From the NCBI GenBank assembly GCA_003281625.1, contig QCBL01000007.1, forward strand, positions 1 through 64,000: a DNA stretch of 64,000 nt, read 5' to 3'. Of the stretch, positions 22,729-33,165 are shown in pieces. Each line of letters begins with the position of its first letter. The stretch's first letter is position 1. A model generated the notes under the pieces. The model was not told where the DNA came from. It saw nothing but the letters and a program-made list of their open reading frames with translations, and did not search any database. Made by a program: the position numbers and the translations under genes. The stretch comes from Prochlorococcus sp. AG-347-I04. GTDB taxonomy: Bacteria > Cyanobacteriota > Cyanobacteriia > PCC-6307 > Cyanobiaceae.

Positions 22729-23271
22729 ATGGTTGCTATTAATCAAAGAAGAAATTTGAATTTTGGAGGAAATAATTCTCCGGAAATTTATTTAAATAGT
22801 AATTTGAAAAGATGGTTTTCACGAAATATTGGAACTTGGAAATCTAATAGAACATATTTTCTTGATGAATTACAAAAAACTTATAATTTATGCATGAATA
22901 TAAGTATACAAGCTCTTGAGAATAAATCAGAATGGGAGTCGCATTATAAATTTACTTGGTATCCTGAAAAAAAATATAATTTCTTTGAGGAAAATCCCCA
23001 ATATAAAGAAAGAGGTGAAATGCGCGCATTCTTAAAAGGCCACCAACTTATGAGGGAAAATTTTTATTTAAGTAATGAAGAAGGAATTTCAAATATTAGG
23101 CAAGTTGATGAAAACGAAATGATTTTTGAATCATCTTATAAAGATTGGTACATACTTGAACATACAAGACTAGTAGATTTGGACAATTTTAGATTCAGAG
23201 TTATATATTCATGGAACAAAAATAAGTTAAAAATAGTTGAGAATCACCATGAAATAAAAATTATTAAGTAA
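22729..23271 (+). CDS. Hypothetical protein, possible CpcS/CpeS-like (calycin fold) phycobiliprotein lyase family
   Basis: WFSRNIGTWKSNRTYFL...FTWYPEK...GEMRAFLKGHQLMRENFY resembles CpeS/CpcS-like lyases by eye only. Confidence 0.45.
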   Translation: MVAINQRRNLNFGGNNSPEIYLNSNLKRWFSRNIGTWKSNRTYFLDELQKTYNLCMNISIQALENKSEWESHYKFTWYPEKKYNFFEENPQYKERGEMRAFLKGHQLMRENFYLSNEEGISNIRQVDENEMIFESSYKDWYILEHTRLVDLDNFRFRVIYSWNKNKLKIVENHHEIKIIK

Positions 23272-23333
23272 GATCCGTTATTTACTATTGTTAAAAGTAA
23301 AGATGTTATCTTGTAGATAAATTTAATTAGTAA

Positions 23334-23774
23334 ATGAATATTAGTTTATTTTCAAAAAGAATTCTTAAATTGTTGGGTTTTAGCCTAATAATACCGATTT
23401 TGTTTTTTGAAACTAATATATTAAATAAAAAAGTTAAATCTGAAAAAATTTTTATAGCTGCTTCTGAGAAAGATCTTTTCCTATACAGACAAATGGGGGC
23501 ATCATACCTTTGCATATCTTCTAAAGCAGAAGTGGATTTCAAAAAAGGTCTTGGGATTGCCAGCGCGACTTTTGCAAATGTAATAATTGGCAAGCATGGT
23601 GGGGCTATTAAAGAATTAGGAGATGAAAAACTTGATGAAAAAAAACTGTATAACGCTGGTACATTTCAGATTGTTGGAAGTGCTCTTAATATTTGTCCTG
23701 AAAGCATTCCAAAAAATATAAAAAATGATTACGAAAAAAGATTAAAGCAACTTGTAAAGCAAAGCAAAAATTAA
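23334..23774 (+). CDS. Conserved hypothetical exported protein
   Basis: N-terminal hydrophobic signal, then conserved-looking soluble region; two Cys (CIS, CPE). Confidence 0.6.
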   Translation: MNISLFSKRILKLLGFSLIIPILFFETNILNKKVKSEKIFIAASEKDLFLYRQMGASYLCISSKAEVDFKKGLGIASATFANVIIGKHGGAIKELGDEKLDEKKLYNAGTFQIVGSALNICPESIPKNIKNDYEKRLKQLVKQSKN

Positions 23775-23783
23775 TTTAATTGA

Positions 23784-24779
23784 TTACCTGAACATTGAAC
23801 TGACTGAACTTTCCTCGTGAATTCTCCAAATGGCTTCCCCCAACATATTTGCGACAGAAAGAACTTTTAATTGAGGAAAATCATCTTTATGAATAACTGG
23901 TATGCTGTTAGTGACAATAACTTGCTCAAAAAGATTCTTAGTACTTAATCTTTCATAAGAAGGTGGAGAGAATACAGCATGTGAGGCACATGCGAATATT
24001 CTATTAGCTCCTTCTTTTTTAAGTAAATTAGCTCCAGAACAAATTGTGCCTCCAGTGTCTATCATGTCGTCTATAAGAATAGCCGTTTTACCTTTGACTT
24101 CACCAATAACTGTTAGGCTTTCTGCAATATTATGTGCAGATCTCCTCTTATCAATGATAGCCAACGGAGCATCATTCATTAATTTTGCAAATGCTCTCGC
24201 TCTCGCCACTCCACCTACATCAGGAGACACCACAACTATTTCTTCTAAATCTAAAGTTTCTAGATAATCAATTAATACAGGTGAACCGTAGATATGATCA
24301 CATGGTATATCAAAATAACCTTGTATTTGAGCGGAGTGTAAGTCCATAGCAAGAACTCTATCAACTCCTGATTTTTCAAGTAAATTAGCAGTTAGTTTTG
24401 CAGTTATAGACTCTCTTCCAGAGGTCTTTCTGTCTGCCCTTGCATATCCAAAATAGGGAATTACAGCCGTTATTTGTCTGGCAGACGCTCTTTTGCATGC
24501 GTCAACCATGATCATAAGCTCCATTAAACTATCGTTTACAGGAGCGCATGTAGGTTGTATAAGAAAGACATCACAGCCTCTAATAGATTGCTGAATCTGG
24601 ACATAAAGTTCTCCATCTGCAAATCTTTTAGATATTAAAGGTACATTTTCAATCCCTAAGTATGATGCAATTTCTTCAGCTAATTTAGGATTTGTTGTTC
24701 CACTTACTAGCCTTAATCTACTATTGTTTAGATTAAGGTTCGATTCTTTACTCTGCATTGCCGTGATAAAACTTGTCAC
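23784..24779 (-). CDS. prs: Ribose-phosphate pyrophosphokinase
   Basis: SKRFADGELYVQIQQSIRGCDVFLIQPT, PYFGYARADRKTSGRE, VVSPDVGGVARARAFA, ILIDDMIDTGGTI. Confidence 0.97.
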   Translation of the reverse strand: MTSFITAMQSKESNLNLNNSRLRLVSGTTNPKLAEEIASYLGIENVPLISKRFADGELYVQIQQSIRGCDVFLIQPTCAPVNDSLMELMIMVDACKRASARQITAVIPYFGYARADRKTSGRESITAKLTANLLEKSGVDRVLAMDLHSAQIQGYFDIPCDHIYGSPVLIDYLETLDLEEIVVVSPDVGGVARARAFAKLMNDAPLAIIDKRRSAHNIAESLTVIGEVKGKTAILIDDMIDTGGTICSGANLLKKEGANRIFACASHAVFSPPSYERLSTKNLFEQVIVTNSIPVIHKDDFPQLKVLSVANMLGEAIWRIHEESSVSSMFR

Positions 24780-25017
24780 GAAATTTGCACCATAAAACTA
24801 TATTCTTATCGTAGTCGTTTATGTGAATTTCGCAAAAGTTAATAACTATATGTTTTCAAAAGTTTTATCAATTTAATCAAAAAATTACTTATTAAGGATA
24901 AAGAATTTGTATTTATTCATTCTTAAAAAAGGAATTATATTTGTCAATTAAAAAAAATTTGTATATGGTTAATTTTAGAGAATTAAAAACACTAAAGAAC
25001 CAAAATATAATTTAAAT

Positions 25018-26538
25018 ATGCCTATAGAGTCAATTCTTGCAAAAAAATCATTAGGCGTACTTATTCATCCATCATGTATCCCAGGAGGAAGAGTATGTGG
25101 AACTTTTGGTAGAGGAGCTAAAGAGTGGATTAAAAAACTTCATAATTATGGAATTGAATACTGGCAATTTTTACCTCTTAATCCTACTGACTCTACAGGT
25201 TCTCCATATAGTTCCCCATCTAGTTTTGCTCTAAACCCATGGTTTTTGGACATAGATGATTTAATCGAGAAAGATTATATTCTCATTCCAAATAAAGAAA
25301 TTTTAGGTCCAACAAATCAAAATAAAGATCATTTTGATTTTGATATTGCAAATGATTTAACAAAGAAATTAGGTCATCTCCTATTGCAAGGTTGGAGTTC
25401 ACAATCTGAAGAAAGAAAAACTAATTTTAATAAATGGATTAAGAAGAATTCTTGGGTTGAAGATTATGCAACATTTGTTGTTATCAGAGAGGAGTTTAAT
25501 ATGTTGCCTTGGTGGGAATGGCCTCAAAAATTTAAAATCAAAGATAACAATTTCTTAAAATCCTGGCTAAAGGAAAAAAATGAAGAGATACTTATTAAAA
25601 AATTAATACAGTGGCATCTTGATGAGCAATGGAACGCTATAAAAAACTTCGCAAAATCAAAAAATATTAAGCTAATAGGAGATTTACCTTTTTATGTATC
25701 AAGGGACAGCGCCGACGTATGGAGTAATAAATCATTATTTTCAATTTTTAAAAATGGAGATTTAATCTTTCAAAGTGGTGTTCCACCTGATTATTTTTCA
25801 TCAACAGGGCAATTATGGGGTACCCCAACCTACTTTTGGTCAAAACATAAGAGAACTAATTTCGATTGGTGGAGAAAAAGATTTCGAAGGCAATTTGAAC
25901 TTGTTGACATATTGAGATTTGATCATTTCAGAGGTTTGGCGGGTTACTGGAGAGTTAATGGCAGCTCTAAATCAGCAATTATTGGGAAATGGATAAATTC
26001 TCCGGGTAGAGCACTATTAAATAAAGTAAAAAACGATCTAGGGGCAGACTACCTACCAATTATTGCGGAGGATCTGGGAGTGATAACACCGGATGTAGAG
26101 AAATTAAGGAAAACTTTTAAACTGCCTGGCATGAAAATATTACAATTCGCTTTTGATGGGAATGAAGATAATCCTTATTTACCCAAGAATATTGAAGGAG
26201 AAAATTGGGTTGTTTATACAGGTACTCACGACAACTCTACTTCAGTTTCGTGGTGGAAATGTTTAGATTATGAAACCCAAAAAAAAATAAAATATGAGTA
26301 TAAATTTTCAGAAAATCCTTCTTGGGATTTAATCGAAATTGGCATGGGCACAAATGCCAATCTCTTTATCGCTCCAATACAGGATCTATTATCCCTAGAC
26401 GATTCAAGTAGATTAAACACACCCGGTACCATAAAAGACAACTGGAAATGGAAGTTAAATCAATCTTTAGAAGAAATAGAAGAAAATATAAAAATATTTA
26501 GTGAGTTAGGAAATGATTTTAGGAGAACTCGAAAGTAG
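25018..26538 (+). CDS. malQ: 4-alpha-glucanotransferase
   Basis: GIEYWQFLPLNPTDSTGSPYSSPSSFALNPW, IGDLPFYVSRDSADVW, LRFDHFRGLAGYW, IAEDLGVITPDV. Confidence 0.95.
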   Translation: MPIESILAKKSLGVLIHPSCIPGGRVCGTFGRGAKEWIKKLHNYGIEYWQFLPLNPTDSTGSPYSSPSSFALNPWFLDIDDLIEKDYILIPNKEILGPTNQNKDHFDFDIANDLTKKLGHLLLQGWSSQSEERKTNFNKWIKKNSWVEDYATFVVIREEFNMLPWWEWPQKFKIKDNNFLKSWLKEKNEEILIKKLIQWHLDEQWNAIKNFAKSKNIKLIGDLPFYVSRDSADVWSNKSLFSIFKNGDLIFQSGVPPDYFSSTGQLWGTPTYFWSKHKRTNFDWWRKRFRRQFELVDILRFDHFRGLAGYWRVNGSSKSAIIGKWINSPGRALLNKVKNDLGADYLPIIAEDLGVITPDVEKLRKTFKLPGMKILQFAFDGNEDNPYLPKNIEGENWVVYTGTHDNSTSVSWWKCLDYETQKKIKYEYKFSENPSWDLIEIGMGTNANLFIAPIQDLLSLDDSSRLNTPGTIKDNWKWKLNQSLEEIEENIKIFSELGNDFRRTRK

Positions 26539-26551
26539 AATTTATTAAAAA

Positions 26552-27046
26552 TTATTTATCAATGATTTGATTTTCAATGTTTTGAATCTCGATAACATTT
26601 ACATTTAAGATAAAGTATCTCTTTAATATAAATATAGTAAAAACTAGTATAAAAAAATACAAAAGACTTCCTTGCCATGTATTGATAAGATCGAATTTCC
26701 TAAGCAAAAAATCATTTTCCCCTTTATTTAAAATTTTTCTTTCTCTAGTTGCTAATTTTAATAATGAATTTTTTTTTAATACTAAGCATTTCTCTAATTT
26801 AATTAATATTGATCTTATAAAAGGATACTCTGGCCTAATTTTTTTATTATTATTTTCAATAGAATCTATTATTCGTTCAGGGATTTTTGAAATGTATGAT
26901 AATTCCTTTATGGTAAGGTTTTGTTGAATTCTAGCTTCCTTTACTAAGTTTGCGATTTCTATGTATTGGTCGACAAATCCAGAACTAAATTCTCTATTTT
27001 TTTTAGATTTTTTATTAAATAAAAAAAGATTTTTCAAATTATTCAT
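26552..27046 (-). CDS. Helix-turn-helix membrane protein, RodZ-like N-terminal domain
   Basis: VKEARIQQNLTIKELSYISKIPERIIDSIENN HTH followed by one TM segment. Confidence 0.7.
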   Translation of the reverse strand: MNNLKNLFLFNKKSKKNREFSSGFVDQYIEIANLVKEARIQQNLTIKELSYISKIPERIIDSIENNNKKIRPEYPFIRSILIKLEKCLVLKKNSLLKLATRERKILNKGENDFLLRKFDLINTWQGSLLYFFILVFTIFILKRYFILNVNVIEIQNIENQIIDK

Positions 27047-27154
27047 TCAATACTCCAAAGATAATTGATCCTTTTAATATTTATTTTTTAAACTATTTTT
27101 AACTTATTCTAATCGAATTTAAATCATAATTTATTTTATTAGATATAAATAAAA

Positions 27155-28810
27155 CTAAACTGCAGAAAAAATATTTTGCAACGCACTTTTTGCAATATTC
27201 ATAGGGCTAAAAGTATCTCTAATTAAAGCTAAGAGTTTTTTGGCATCAGTAAATTCTAATTTTTCATCTTTTATAAGGCTTAAAAGAAGATTCTTCCTAA
27301 CTTCGTATCCTTTTTTGCCGACAAATAATTTCAATCCAGCATTCGCAACTGGTATGAGATCTGAATTAATATTTTCTGAATCTTTGAATAAAATATTTAA
27401 TAAACTTTCAACTTTATTTATTTGAATTTGACCTTTTTTATCAAAAACAACTTCTAAAAGAATGTCTAAAATTTCTTCAGAATTATCGGTAAGTAGTTTT
27501 TTAGCAATATATGGATAAGCGATTTTTAAAATTTTAAATTCAGGATCTAGTCTTAGCGCTAAACCTTCTTGACTAACAACGGCTCTAATTATTAAGGCAA
27601 ACCTACTAGGAACTCTGAAAGGATAGGAATACATAAGTTTTGAGAATTTATCAGTTACATTTTTCAGATTAAAATTTCCAACCTCCGCTCCAAAAGATCC
27701 TCCAAGAACTTCTTTTAATGGTTCAACGAGTTTTTGAAGATCTTGTTCTTTGGTTAAAAAACCTAATTTCTGGAAATCTTCTGCCAGAAGATAATATTCT
27801 TCGTTTATTATGTGAACAATTGCCTTAATAAGAGTAATTCTATCTAAATTAGTTATAGTATCCATCATTCCGAAATCAACATAAGCTAAATTCCCATAAT
27901 CTGCATTTCCGCCTTTGAGAGCAAACATATTTCCTGGATGTGGGTCTGCATGAAAATACCCAAATTCAAATAATTGCTGTAGTCCACTTATGACACAAGT
28001 TTTTATAAAAGAAGCAGGTATTAAGTTATTTTCCTCTAGTAAAGATCGATCTCTTAACTTAACTCCGTCAATCCAAGAAGTTGTGATAACCCTTTTGGAT
28101 GAGAACTGTTTTTCTAACTTAGGAATAAAAATATTTGGATTTTCTTTAAATAAATTAGCAAACCTTAAAGCATTTTCAGCCTCTTTAAGATAGTCGATTT
28201 CATTAAAAAGTGCCTTGCCAAATTCATCTATTATTTCTCCAATTCCTACACCTATATTCAATGGTAAGAATGGAGATATGAAAGTACCTAAAAACCTCAA
28301 GATTACAATATCCCTTCTAATGAGAAAGTACAAATTTGGGCGTTGTACTTTCACCGCTAGGTAACTATTATTTATTTTTGCTTTATAAACTTGACCCAAA
28401 CTTGCTGAGGCAATAGGACTGTCAGGAAATTCATCAAATAATTCATTAGTAGGTACTCCAAATTCCTCTTCAATAATTTTTAAAGCAATTTTGTGATCAA
28501 ATGCTGGGAGGTTATCCTGCAAGTTTGTAAGTTCTGTAAGCCAATCTTGTCTAACAAGATCTGGTCTAGTTGAAAGTGCTTGGCCTAATTTAATAAAACA
28601 AGGTCCCAAATCAGTTATTACATCAAAAAGATATTTCGAGAGATTTTTTTGTACATTTTTATTTTTACTGTTACCTTGAAAAAGTATTCTTAAAAAAAGA
28701 AAAATAAAAGTTAAAAGGATATATAAAACTCTTGGGATAAAAATCCATGGTCTCAATATCAACCAAACAAAATCATCTTTTGATGAATATTTTGAATAAG
28801 ATCTTTTCAT
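27155..28810 (-). CDS. ABC1/UbiB-family atypical kinase
   Basis: GPCFIKLGQALSTRPDLV, ASASLGQVYKAK, LAVKVQRP, HADPHPGNMFAL, AYVDFGMMD. Confidence 0.93.
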   Translation of the reverse strand: MKRSYSKYSSKDDFVWLILRPWIFIPRVLYILLTFIFLFLRILFQGNSKNKNVQKNLSKYLFDVITDLGPCFIKLGQALSTRPDLVRQDWLTELTNLQDNLPAFDHKIALKIIEEEFGVPTNELFDEFPDSPIASASLGQVYKAKINNSYLAVKVQRPNLYFLIRRDIVILRFLGTFISPFLPLNIGVGIGEIIDEFGKALFNEIDYLKEAENALRFANLFKENPNIFIPKLEKQFSSKRVITTSWIDGVKLRDRSLLEENNLIPASFIKTCVISGLQQLFEFGYFHADPHPGNMFALKGGNADYGNLAYVDFGMMDTITNLDRITLIKAIVHIINEEYYLLAEDFQKLGFLTKEQDLQKLVEPLKEVLGGSFGAEVGNFNLKNVTDKFSKLMYSYPFRVPSRFALIIRAVVSQEGLALRLDPEFKILKIAYPYIAKKLLTDNSEEILDILLEVVFDKKGQIQINKVESLLNILFKDSENINSDLIPVANAGLKLFVGKKGYEVRKNLLLSLIKDEKLEFTDAKKLLALIRDTFSPMNIAKSALQNIFSAV

Positions 28811-28874
28811 TAAAGTTGAAAAATATCAAAAAAGATTATCATTTAGTTCATTCTATATATGTCAATAATACTTT

Positions 28875-30266
28875 ATGAGCATTTCATCTTTTCTAACTAA
28901 AAAGTTTTTAAAGTCTCTTTACTTCCCCGCCCATAATAGAGGGGAAGCTTTGCCAAAGAATTTAGTAAAGCTACTAAAAAATCCGCCTGGTTATTGGGAC
29001 TTACCTGAATTACCAGAAATAGGTTCACCGCTATCTCAAAGCGGACTAATTGCTAAATCCCAAAGAGAATTCTCTGACAAATTTGGAGCGAAAAGATGTT
29101 TTTTTGGAGTAAATGGAGCTTCTGGATTAATACAATCAGCAATAATTGCGATGGCAAATCCTGGTGAAACTATCCTGATGCCTAGAAATGTACATATAAG
29201 TGTTATAAAAACCTGTGCATTGCAGCACATAAATCCAATATTTTTCGACTTAGAATTTTCAAAAGAAACGGGTCATTACAAACCAATTACGAAAATTTGG
29301 TTGGAAAATGTATTTAAAAAATTAGATTTTGATGAGAATAAAATTGTAGGGGTAATTCTTGTAAGTCCGTCTTATCATGGCTATGCAGGAGATTTAGAGC
29401 CTTTAATAGATTTTTGTCATCAAAAAAATTTACCTGTTTTGGTTGATGAAGCCCATGGTTCTTATTTCCTTTTTTGCAAAAACCTTAATTTACCAAAACC
29501 CGCCTTATTATCAAATGCTGATTTAGTCGTTAATTCATTGCATAAGTCACTCAATGGTTTAACTCAAACTGCGATACTTTGGTACAAAGGGAATCTAATA
29601 AATGAACGAAATTTAATCAAGAGTATTAATTTATTGCAAACTACCAGTCCGAGTTCCCTATTACTTTCTTCTTGTGAAGAGTCTATTAAAGACTGGCTTG
29701 ATAAAAAAAGTTTATCAAAATATCAAAAAAGGATTTTAGAGGCAAAAAGTATCTACAAAAAATTAATTCAAAAAAATATTCCTCTTATAGAAACCCAAGA
29801 TCCCCTAAAAATTATCGTCAATACATCTAAGGCTGGAATTGATGGTTTTACTGCTGATAATTATTTTTATAGAAATGGCCTTATTGCTGAATTGCCAGAA
29901 ATGATGACCATTACATTTTGCTTAGGATTTGCAAACCAAAAAAATTTTATTAATTTATTTGAAAAATTATGGAATAAATTACTATTAAATTCTAAAAAAT
30001 CAAAAAGTTTAGATATGCTCCAATCGCCTTTTAAATTAGTTCAATCTCCCGTAATTGAAATTGGAATTGCTTGGAGAAGTGAGACTAAGTGTATTCCTTT
30101 TTCACAATCATTAAATAAAATATCTGGAGATATTATTTGCCCTTATCCTCCTGGGATACCTCTACTAGTTCCTGGGGAAAAAATTGATATAGATAGGTTT
30201 AATTGGATAAATAATCAAAGTTCATGCAATAAAGATCTGGTAAATTTTAATATAAGAGTGCTATAA
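28875..30266 (+). CDS. Orn/Lys/Arg decarboxylase family PLP enzyme
   Basis: FPAHNRGEALP, DLPELPEIG, VLVDEAHGSYF, VVNSLHKSLNGLTQTA (PLP Lys). Confidence 0.9.
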   Translation: MSISSFLTKKFLKSLYFPAHNRGEALPKNLVKLLKNPPGYWDLPELPEIGSPLSQSGLIAKSQREFSDKFGAKRCFFGVNGASGLIQSAIIAMANPGETILMPRNVHISVIKTCALQHINPIFFDLEFSKETGHYKPITKIWLENVFKKLDFDENKIVGVILVSPSYHGYAGDLEPLIDFCHQKNLPVLVDEAHGSYFLFCKNLNLPKPALLSNADLVVNSLHKSLNGLTQTAILWYKGNLINERNLIKSINLLQTTSPSSLLLSSCEESIKDWLDKKSLSKYQKRILEAKSIYKKLIQKNIPLIETQDPLKIIVNTSKAGIDGFTADNYFYRNGLIAELPEMMTITFCLGFANQKNFINLFEKLWNKLLLNSKKSKSLDMLQSPFKLVQSPVIEIGIAWRSETKCIPFSQSLNKISGDIICPYPPGIPLLVPGEKIDIDRFNWINNQSSCNKDLVNFNIRVL

Positions 30267-30281
30267 ACATATAAATATCAT

Positions 30282-31139
30282 ATGAGATTAAGAAGCGGAT
30301 TACTTATAGGAATTTTTGGTTTAATTGTTGTTCTGTTGGGTGGTTGGTTTTTCACTTTAGCAACAGCGTTGCTTACATATTTAGCATTATTAGAATTTTT
30401 TAGAATGGCAGAATTTAAAGGAATAAAACCAGCTACAAAGACCACATTATTTTCATCTTTCGTTATTATAATTTCCACCTATCTTGAGACCATTGGTTTG
30501 ATTGAAGGAGAAATATCAAATTCAATTTTGCCAATCTGTTCAGTTGGAATATGCACTTGGTTACTTTTACAACCAAAACCCGGAACGATTTCAGATATTG
30601 CCGCCTCTATTTTTGGTTTATTATATTTAGGATTTTTACCGAGTTACTGGATTAAGTTGAGGGGATTAGATTTTGTGATAATAAGTTCAAATCAGAGTAT
30701 TATTTCGTTTGAGAATATATCAAATACTACAGGTCTCCATTTAACCTTAACATCTTGTTTTTTAATCGTAGCTAGTGATATTGGTTCTTATTTCATTGGG
30801 AAGTCATTTGGTAAAACATCTCTTTCTCCAATATCTCCGAGCAAAACTATAGAAGGCTTAATTGGAGGAATATCTTGTTCAATTTTGCTAGCAATATTTT
30901 TCGCATTTTTAATGAATTGGGAAAATCCATTATTTGTTGGAATTTTATATGGAATTTCAATTTCTCTTATGGCATTAGTTGGAGATTTAATTGAATCTAT
31001 GATGAAGAGAGATGCAAAAATAAAAGATTCTGGAACTTTTTTACCGGGTCATGGAGGAATTCTTGACAGAATTGACAGTTATATCTTTACTCCATCTGTT
31101 TTGTACTATATTTTTATAATTCTCAAGTATCTAAATTAA
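30282..31139 (+). CDS. cdsA: Phosphatidate cytidylyltransferase
   Basis: Polytopic membrane protein with ASDIGSYFIGKSFGKTSLSPISPSKTIEGLIGG and GDLIESMMKRDAKIKDSGTFLPGHGGILDRIDS signature. Confidence 0.95.
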   Translation: MRLRSGLLIGIFGLIVVLLGGWFFTLATALLTYLALLEFFRMAEFKGIKPATKTTLFSSFVIIISTYLETIGLIEGEISNSILPICSVGICTWLLLQPKPGTISDIAASIFGLLYLGFLPSYWIKLRGLDFVIISSNQSIISFENISNTTGLHLTLTSCFLIVASDIGSYFIGKSFGKTSLSPISPSKTIEGLIGGISCSILLAIFFAFLMNWENPLFVGILYGISISLMALVGDLIESMMKRDAKIKDSGTFLPGHGGILDRIDSYIFTPSVLYYIFIILKYLN

Positions 31140-31150
31140 TTAAAAAATTT

Positions 31151-32050
31151 TTATTCTAAAAAATAATCTTTGATAATTTTACTAGATAATGATGGTAGAT
31201 CAATATGAGGAAGATGACCACAATTTTGCAACCCTACAAAATTTAATTTTTCAATATTTCTTATATTTTTAATCTCTTTTTTTCCAAGAATTCGATCATT
31301 TTCTCCACATAATGTTTTAATTGGGATATTTTGGATATATTTATGAGTTCCAGCAAACCCTCCACTTTTTGCAAATGATGCAAGTGAATTCCTCCATCCT
31401 TTACAACCTAGATGAATTGAAGCAATTTGCTCTTCCATCTCACCAACACATTCATCTGGGAAAGCAAATGCTTGCCTACAAAGACTTTTTCTAACCTGTG
31501 GTAATCCAAGAAATAAGGCGCCAATTTGGTTGAGAGGGAAAGGCACATTCTTAGGTTCTCCAAACAATCCCGCGGGGGAAAGAAGGACAATTTTATCAAT
31601 AGAATCAGGAATTTCAAAGGCTAGTTTTAAAGCTGTTGAGCCTCCCATAGAGGCACCAATAATTTTTAGATTATTTGTTATTTTTAAAGTATTTAGGAGA
31701 TCAATTAAATGCGAAATTATTTTCGAGGAATTGTATTCATTTGTTGCGCTCCTAGGACTAAAACCAAAACCCAATAGATCAGGAACTATAACTTGAAAGT
31801 TTCTTTTTAGTGATTTATATATTCTCCTGAACTCTAAAAAACTACTGTCAAATCCATGTAGAAGAAGAATAGGTTGACCTTTCCCTCCAATTACTACTGG
31901 GAATTTTAAAGAATTCCAGTTTTGGTTGAGTTTTATCCACTTAACATCATTTGCCAAATAAAGACCTAAAGGATCCAATAGTGACGATTTGGCACTTTCA
32001 AAGAATTCTTCATTTAAATGATTTAATTGATCAAAATTGTTTTTATTCAA
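31151..32050 (-). CDS. Alpha/beta hydrolase
   Basis: ILLLHGFDSSFLEFR, IGASMGGSTALKLAFE, CGHLPHIDLP. Confidence 0.85.
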   Translation of the reverse strand: MNKNNFDQLNHLNEEFFESAKSSLLDPLGLYLANDVKWIKLNQNWNSLKFPVVIGGKGQPILLLHGFDSSFLEFRRIYKSLKRNFQVIVPDLLGFGFSPRSATNEYNSSKIISHLIDLLNTLKITNNLKIIGASMGGSTALKLAFEIPDSIDKIVLLSPAGLFGEPKNVPFPLNQIGALFLGLPQVRKSLCRQAFAFPDECVGEMEEQIASIHLGCKGWRNSLASFAKSGGFAGTHKYIQNIPIKTLCGENDRILGKKEIKNIRNIEKLNFVGLQNCGHLPHIDLPSLSSKIIKDYFLE

Positions 32051-32058
32051 AAAAATAT

Positions 32059-33150
32059 TTATGTTTTAATTTTTTGTTGTTCAAAATTTGCGATAACTTC
32101 TACAATATCTTGTTTGTGAATTTCAAAAGGCAAAAAATGAATCTCAGATTTATCTCGACAAGTAAAATTAGCAATTTTTTCTAAATTGTTATTTTCAAAA
32201 ACATTTATCCCTAGTTGTGCAATAGTAGTTGGTAAATTCAATTCTTTCATAAGTACGAATAATTGTTTAATTGATTGATCAGCTAATTTATTATTATTTT
32301 TCATTTCTTCTAGTCTTAATTGCAATAATAATCCAACCCCAACGATTTCACCATGTAAAAATTTATTAGGGGAAATTATCTGAGTAATTGCATTATGAAT
32401 AGCATGTGCTGCTGCTGTCCTACACTTTTCTCCTCCAATGCCACCTACCAATCCTGCTGTAAGTCCACAGGCTTCTACGGTATTTCGCCAAGAAGGATTA
32501 TGTTCAAATTGTCCCTTAAATGCTTTTTCTCCTTCAATTAATAGCTGATCTCTTAAAACTCTTGATATCTGAATTGCCTGTTGAACAAGACCATCATCTA
32601 TTGTTGAACTTGTTATTGACGATTCATACCATTTTGCCAAAGCATCTGCTATGCCACTAGCAAGAGTTCTAGATGGAGCTGTTTGAATAAATTTATGATC
32701 ATAAACTAGTATTTTCGGACAAGATCCTAATGCAACATCCTTTATGAATTGGCCATCCTTTGTATAAATATTAGATAAAGCTGTCCAACCTGCACATGTA
32801 GAGGCGCTAAGAGGGACTGTAATACAAGGGATATTAAGAGACTCAGCAATATATTTCCCAGAATCTAAAACTTTGCCACCACCGGCTGCGATAATAGAAT
32901 CATTATTATTTTTTAAAATAATATTCTTTATTCTTGAAATATCTTCATAACAACAATCAAATTGTAAATTAGCAGTATTAACAATAAGGTTTTGATTTTT
33001 TAAATCATTAAAAATCTTTTTTCTCAAATTATTCGTTTGGTGCCCTCTACCAAGAATTAATGGGTTTTTAGTTAATTTAGTAATCTGAGTTAAAGATTTT
33101 TGCCAAGCATTATTTCCCCTAAATATAGTTTCTGGAGAGATTGACTGCAT
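32059..33150 (-). CDS. Iron-containing alcohol dehydrogenase family, glycerol dehydrogenase-like
   Basis: IIAAGGGKVLDSGKYIAESLNIPCITVPLSASTCAG, AAAHAIHNAI, FLHGEIVGVGLL. Confidence 0.8.
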   Translation of the reverse strand: MQSISPETIFRGNNAWQKSLTQITKLTKNPLILGRGHQTNNLRKKIFNDLKNQNLIVNTANLQFDCCYEDISRIKNIILKNNNDSIIAAGGGKVLDSGKYIAESLNIPCITVPLSASTCAGWTALSNIYTKDGQFIKDVALGSCPKILVYDHKFIQTAPSRTLASGIADALAKWYESSITSSTIDDGLVQQAIQISRVLRDQLLIEGEKAFKGQFEHNPSWRNTVEACGLTAGLVGGIGGEKCRTAAAHAIHNAITQIISPNKFLHGEIVGVGLLLQLRLEEMKNNNKLADQSIKQLFVLMKELNLPTTIAQLGINVFENNNLEKIANFTCRDKSEIHFLPFEIHKQDIVEVIANFEQQKIKT

Positions 33151-33165
33151 ATTTAATTTGAATGA

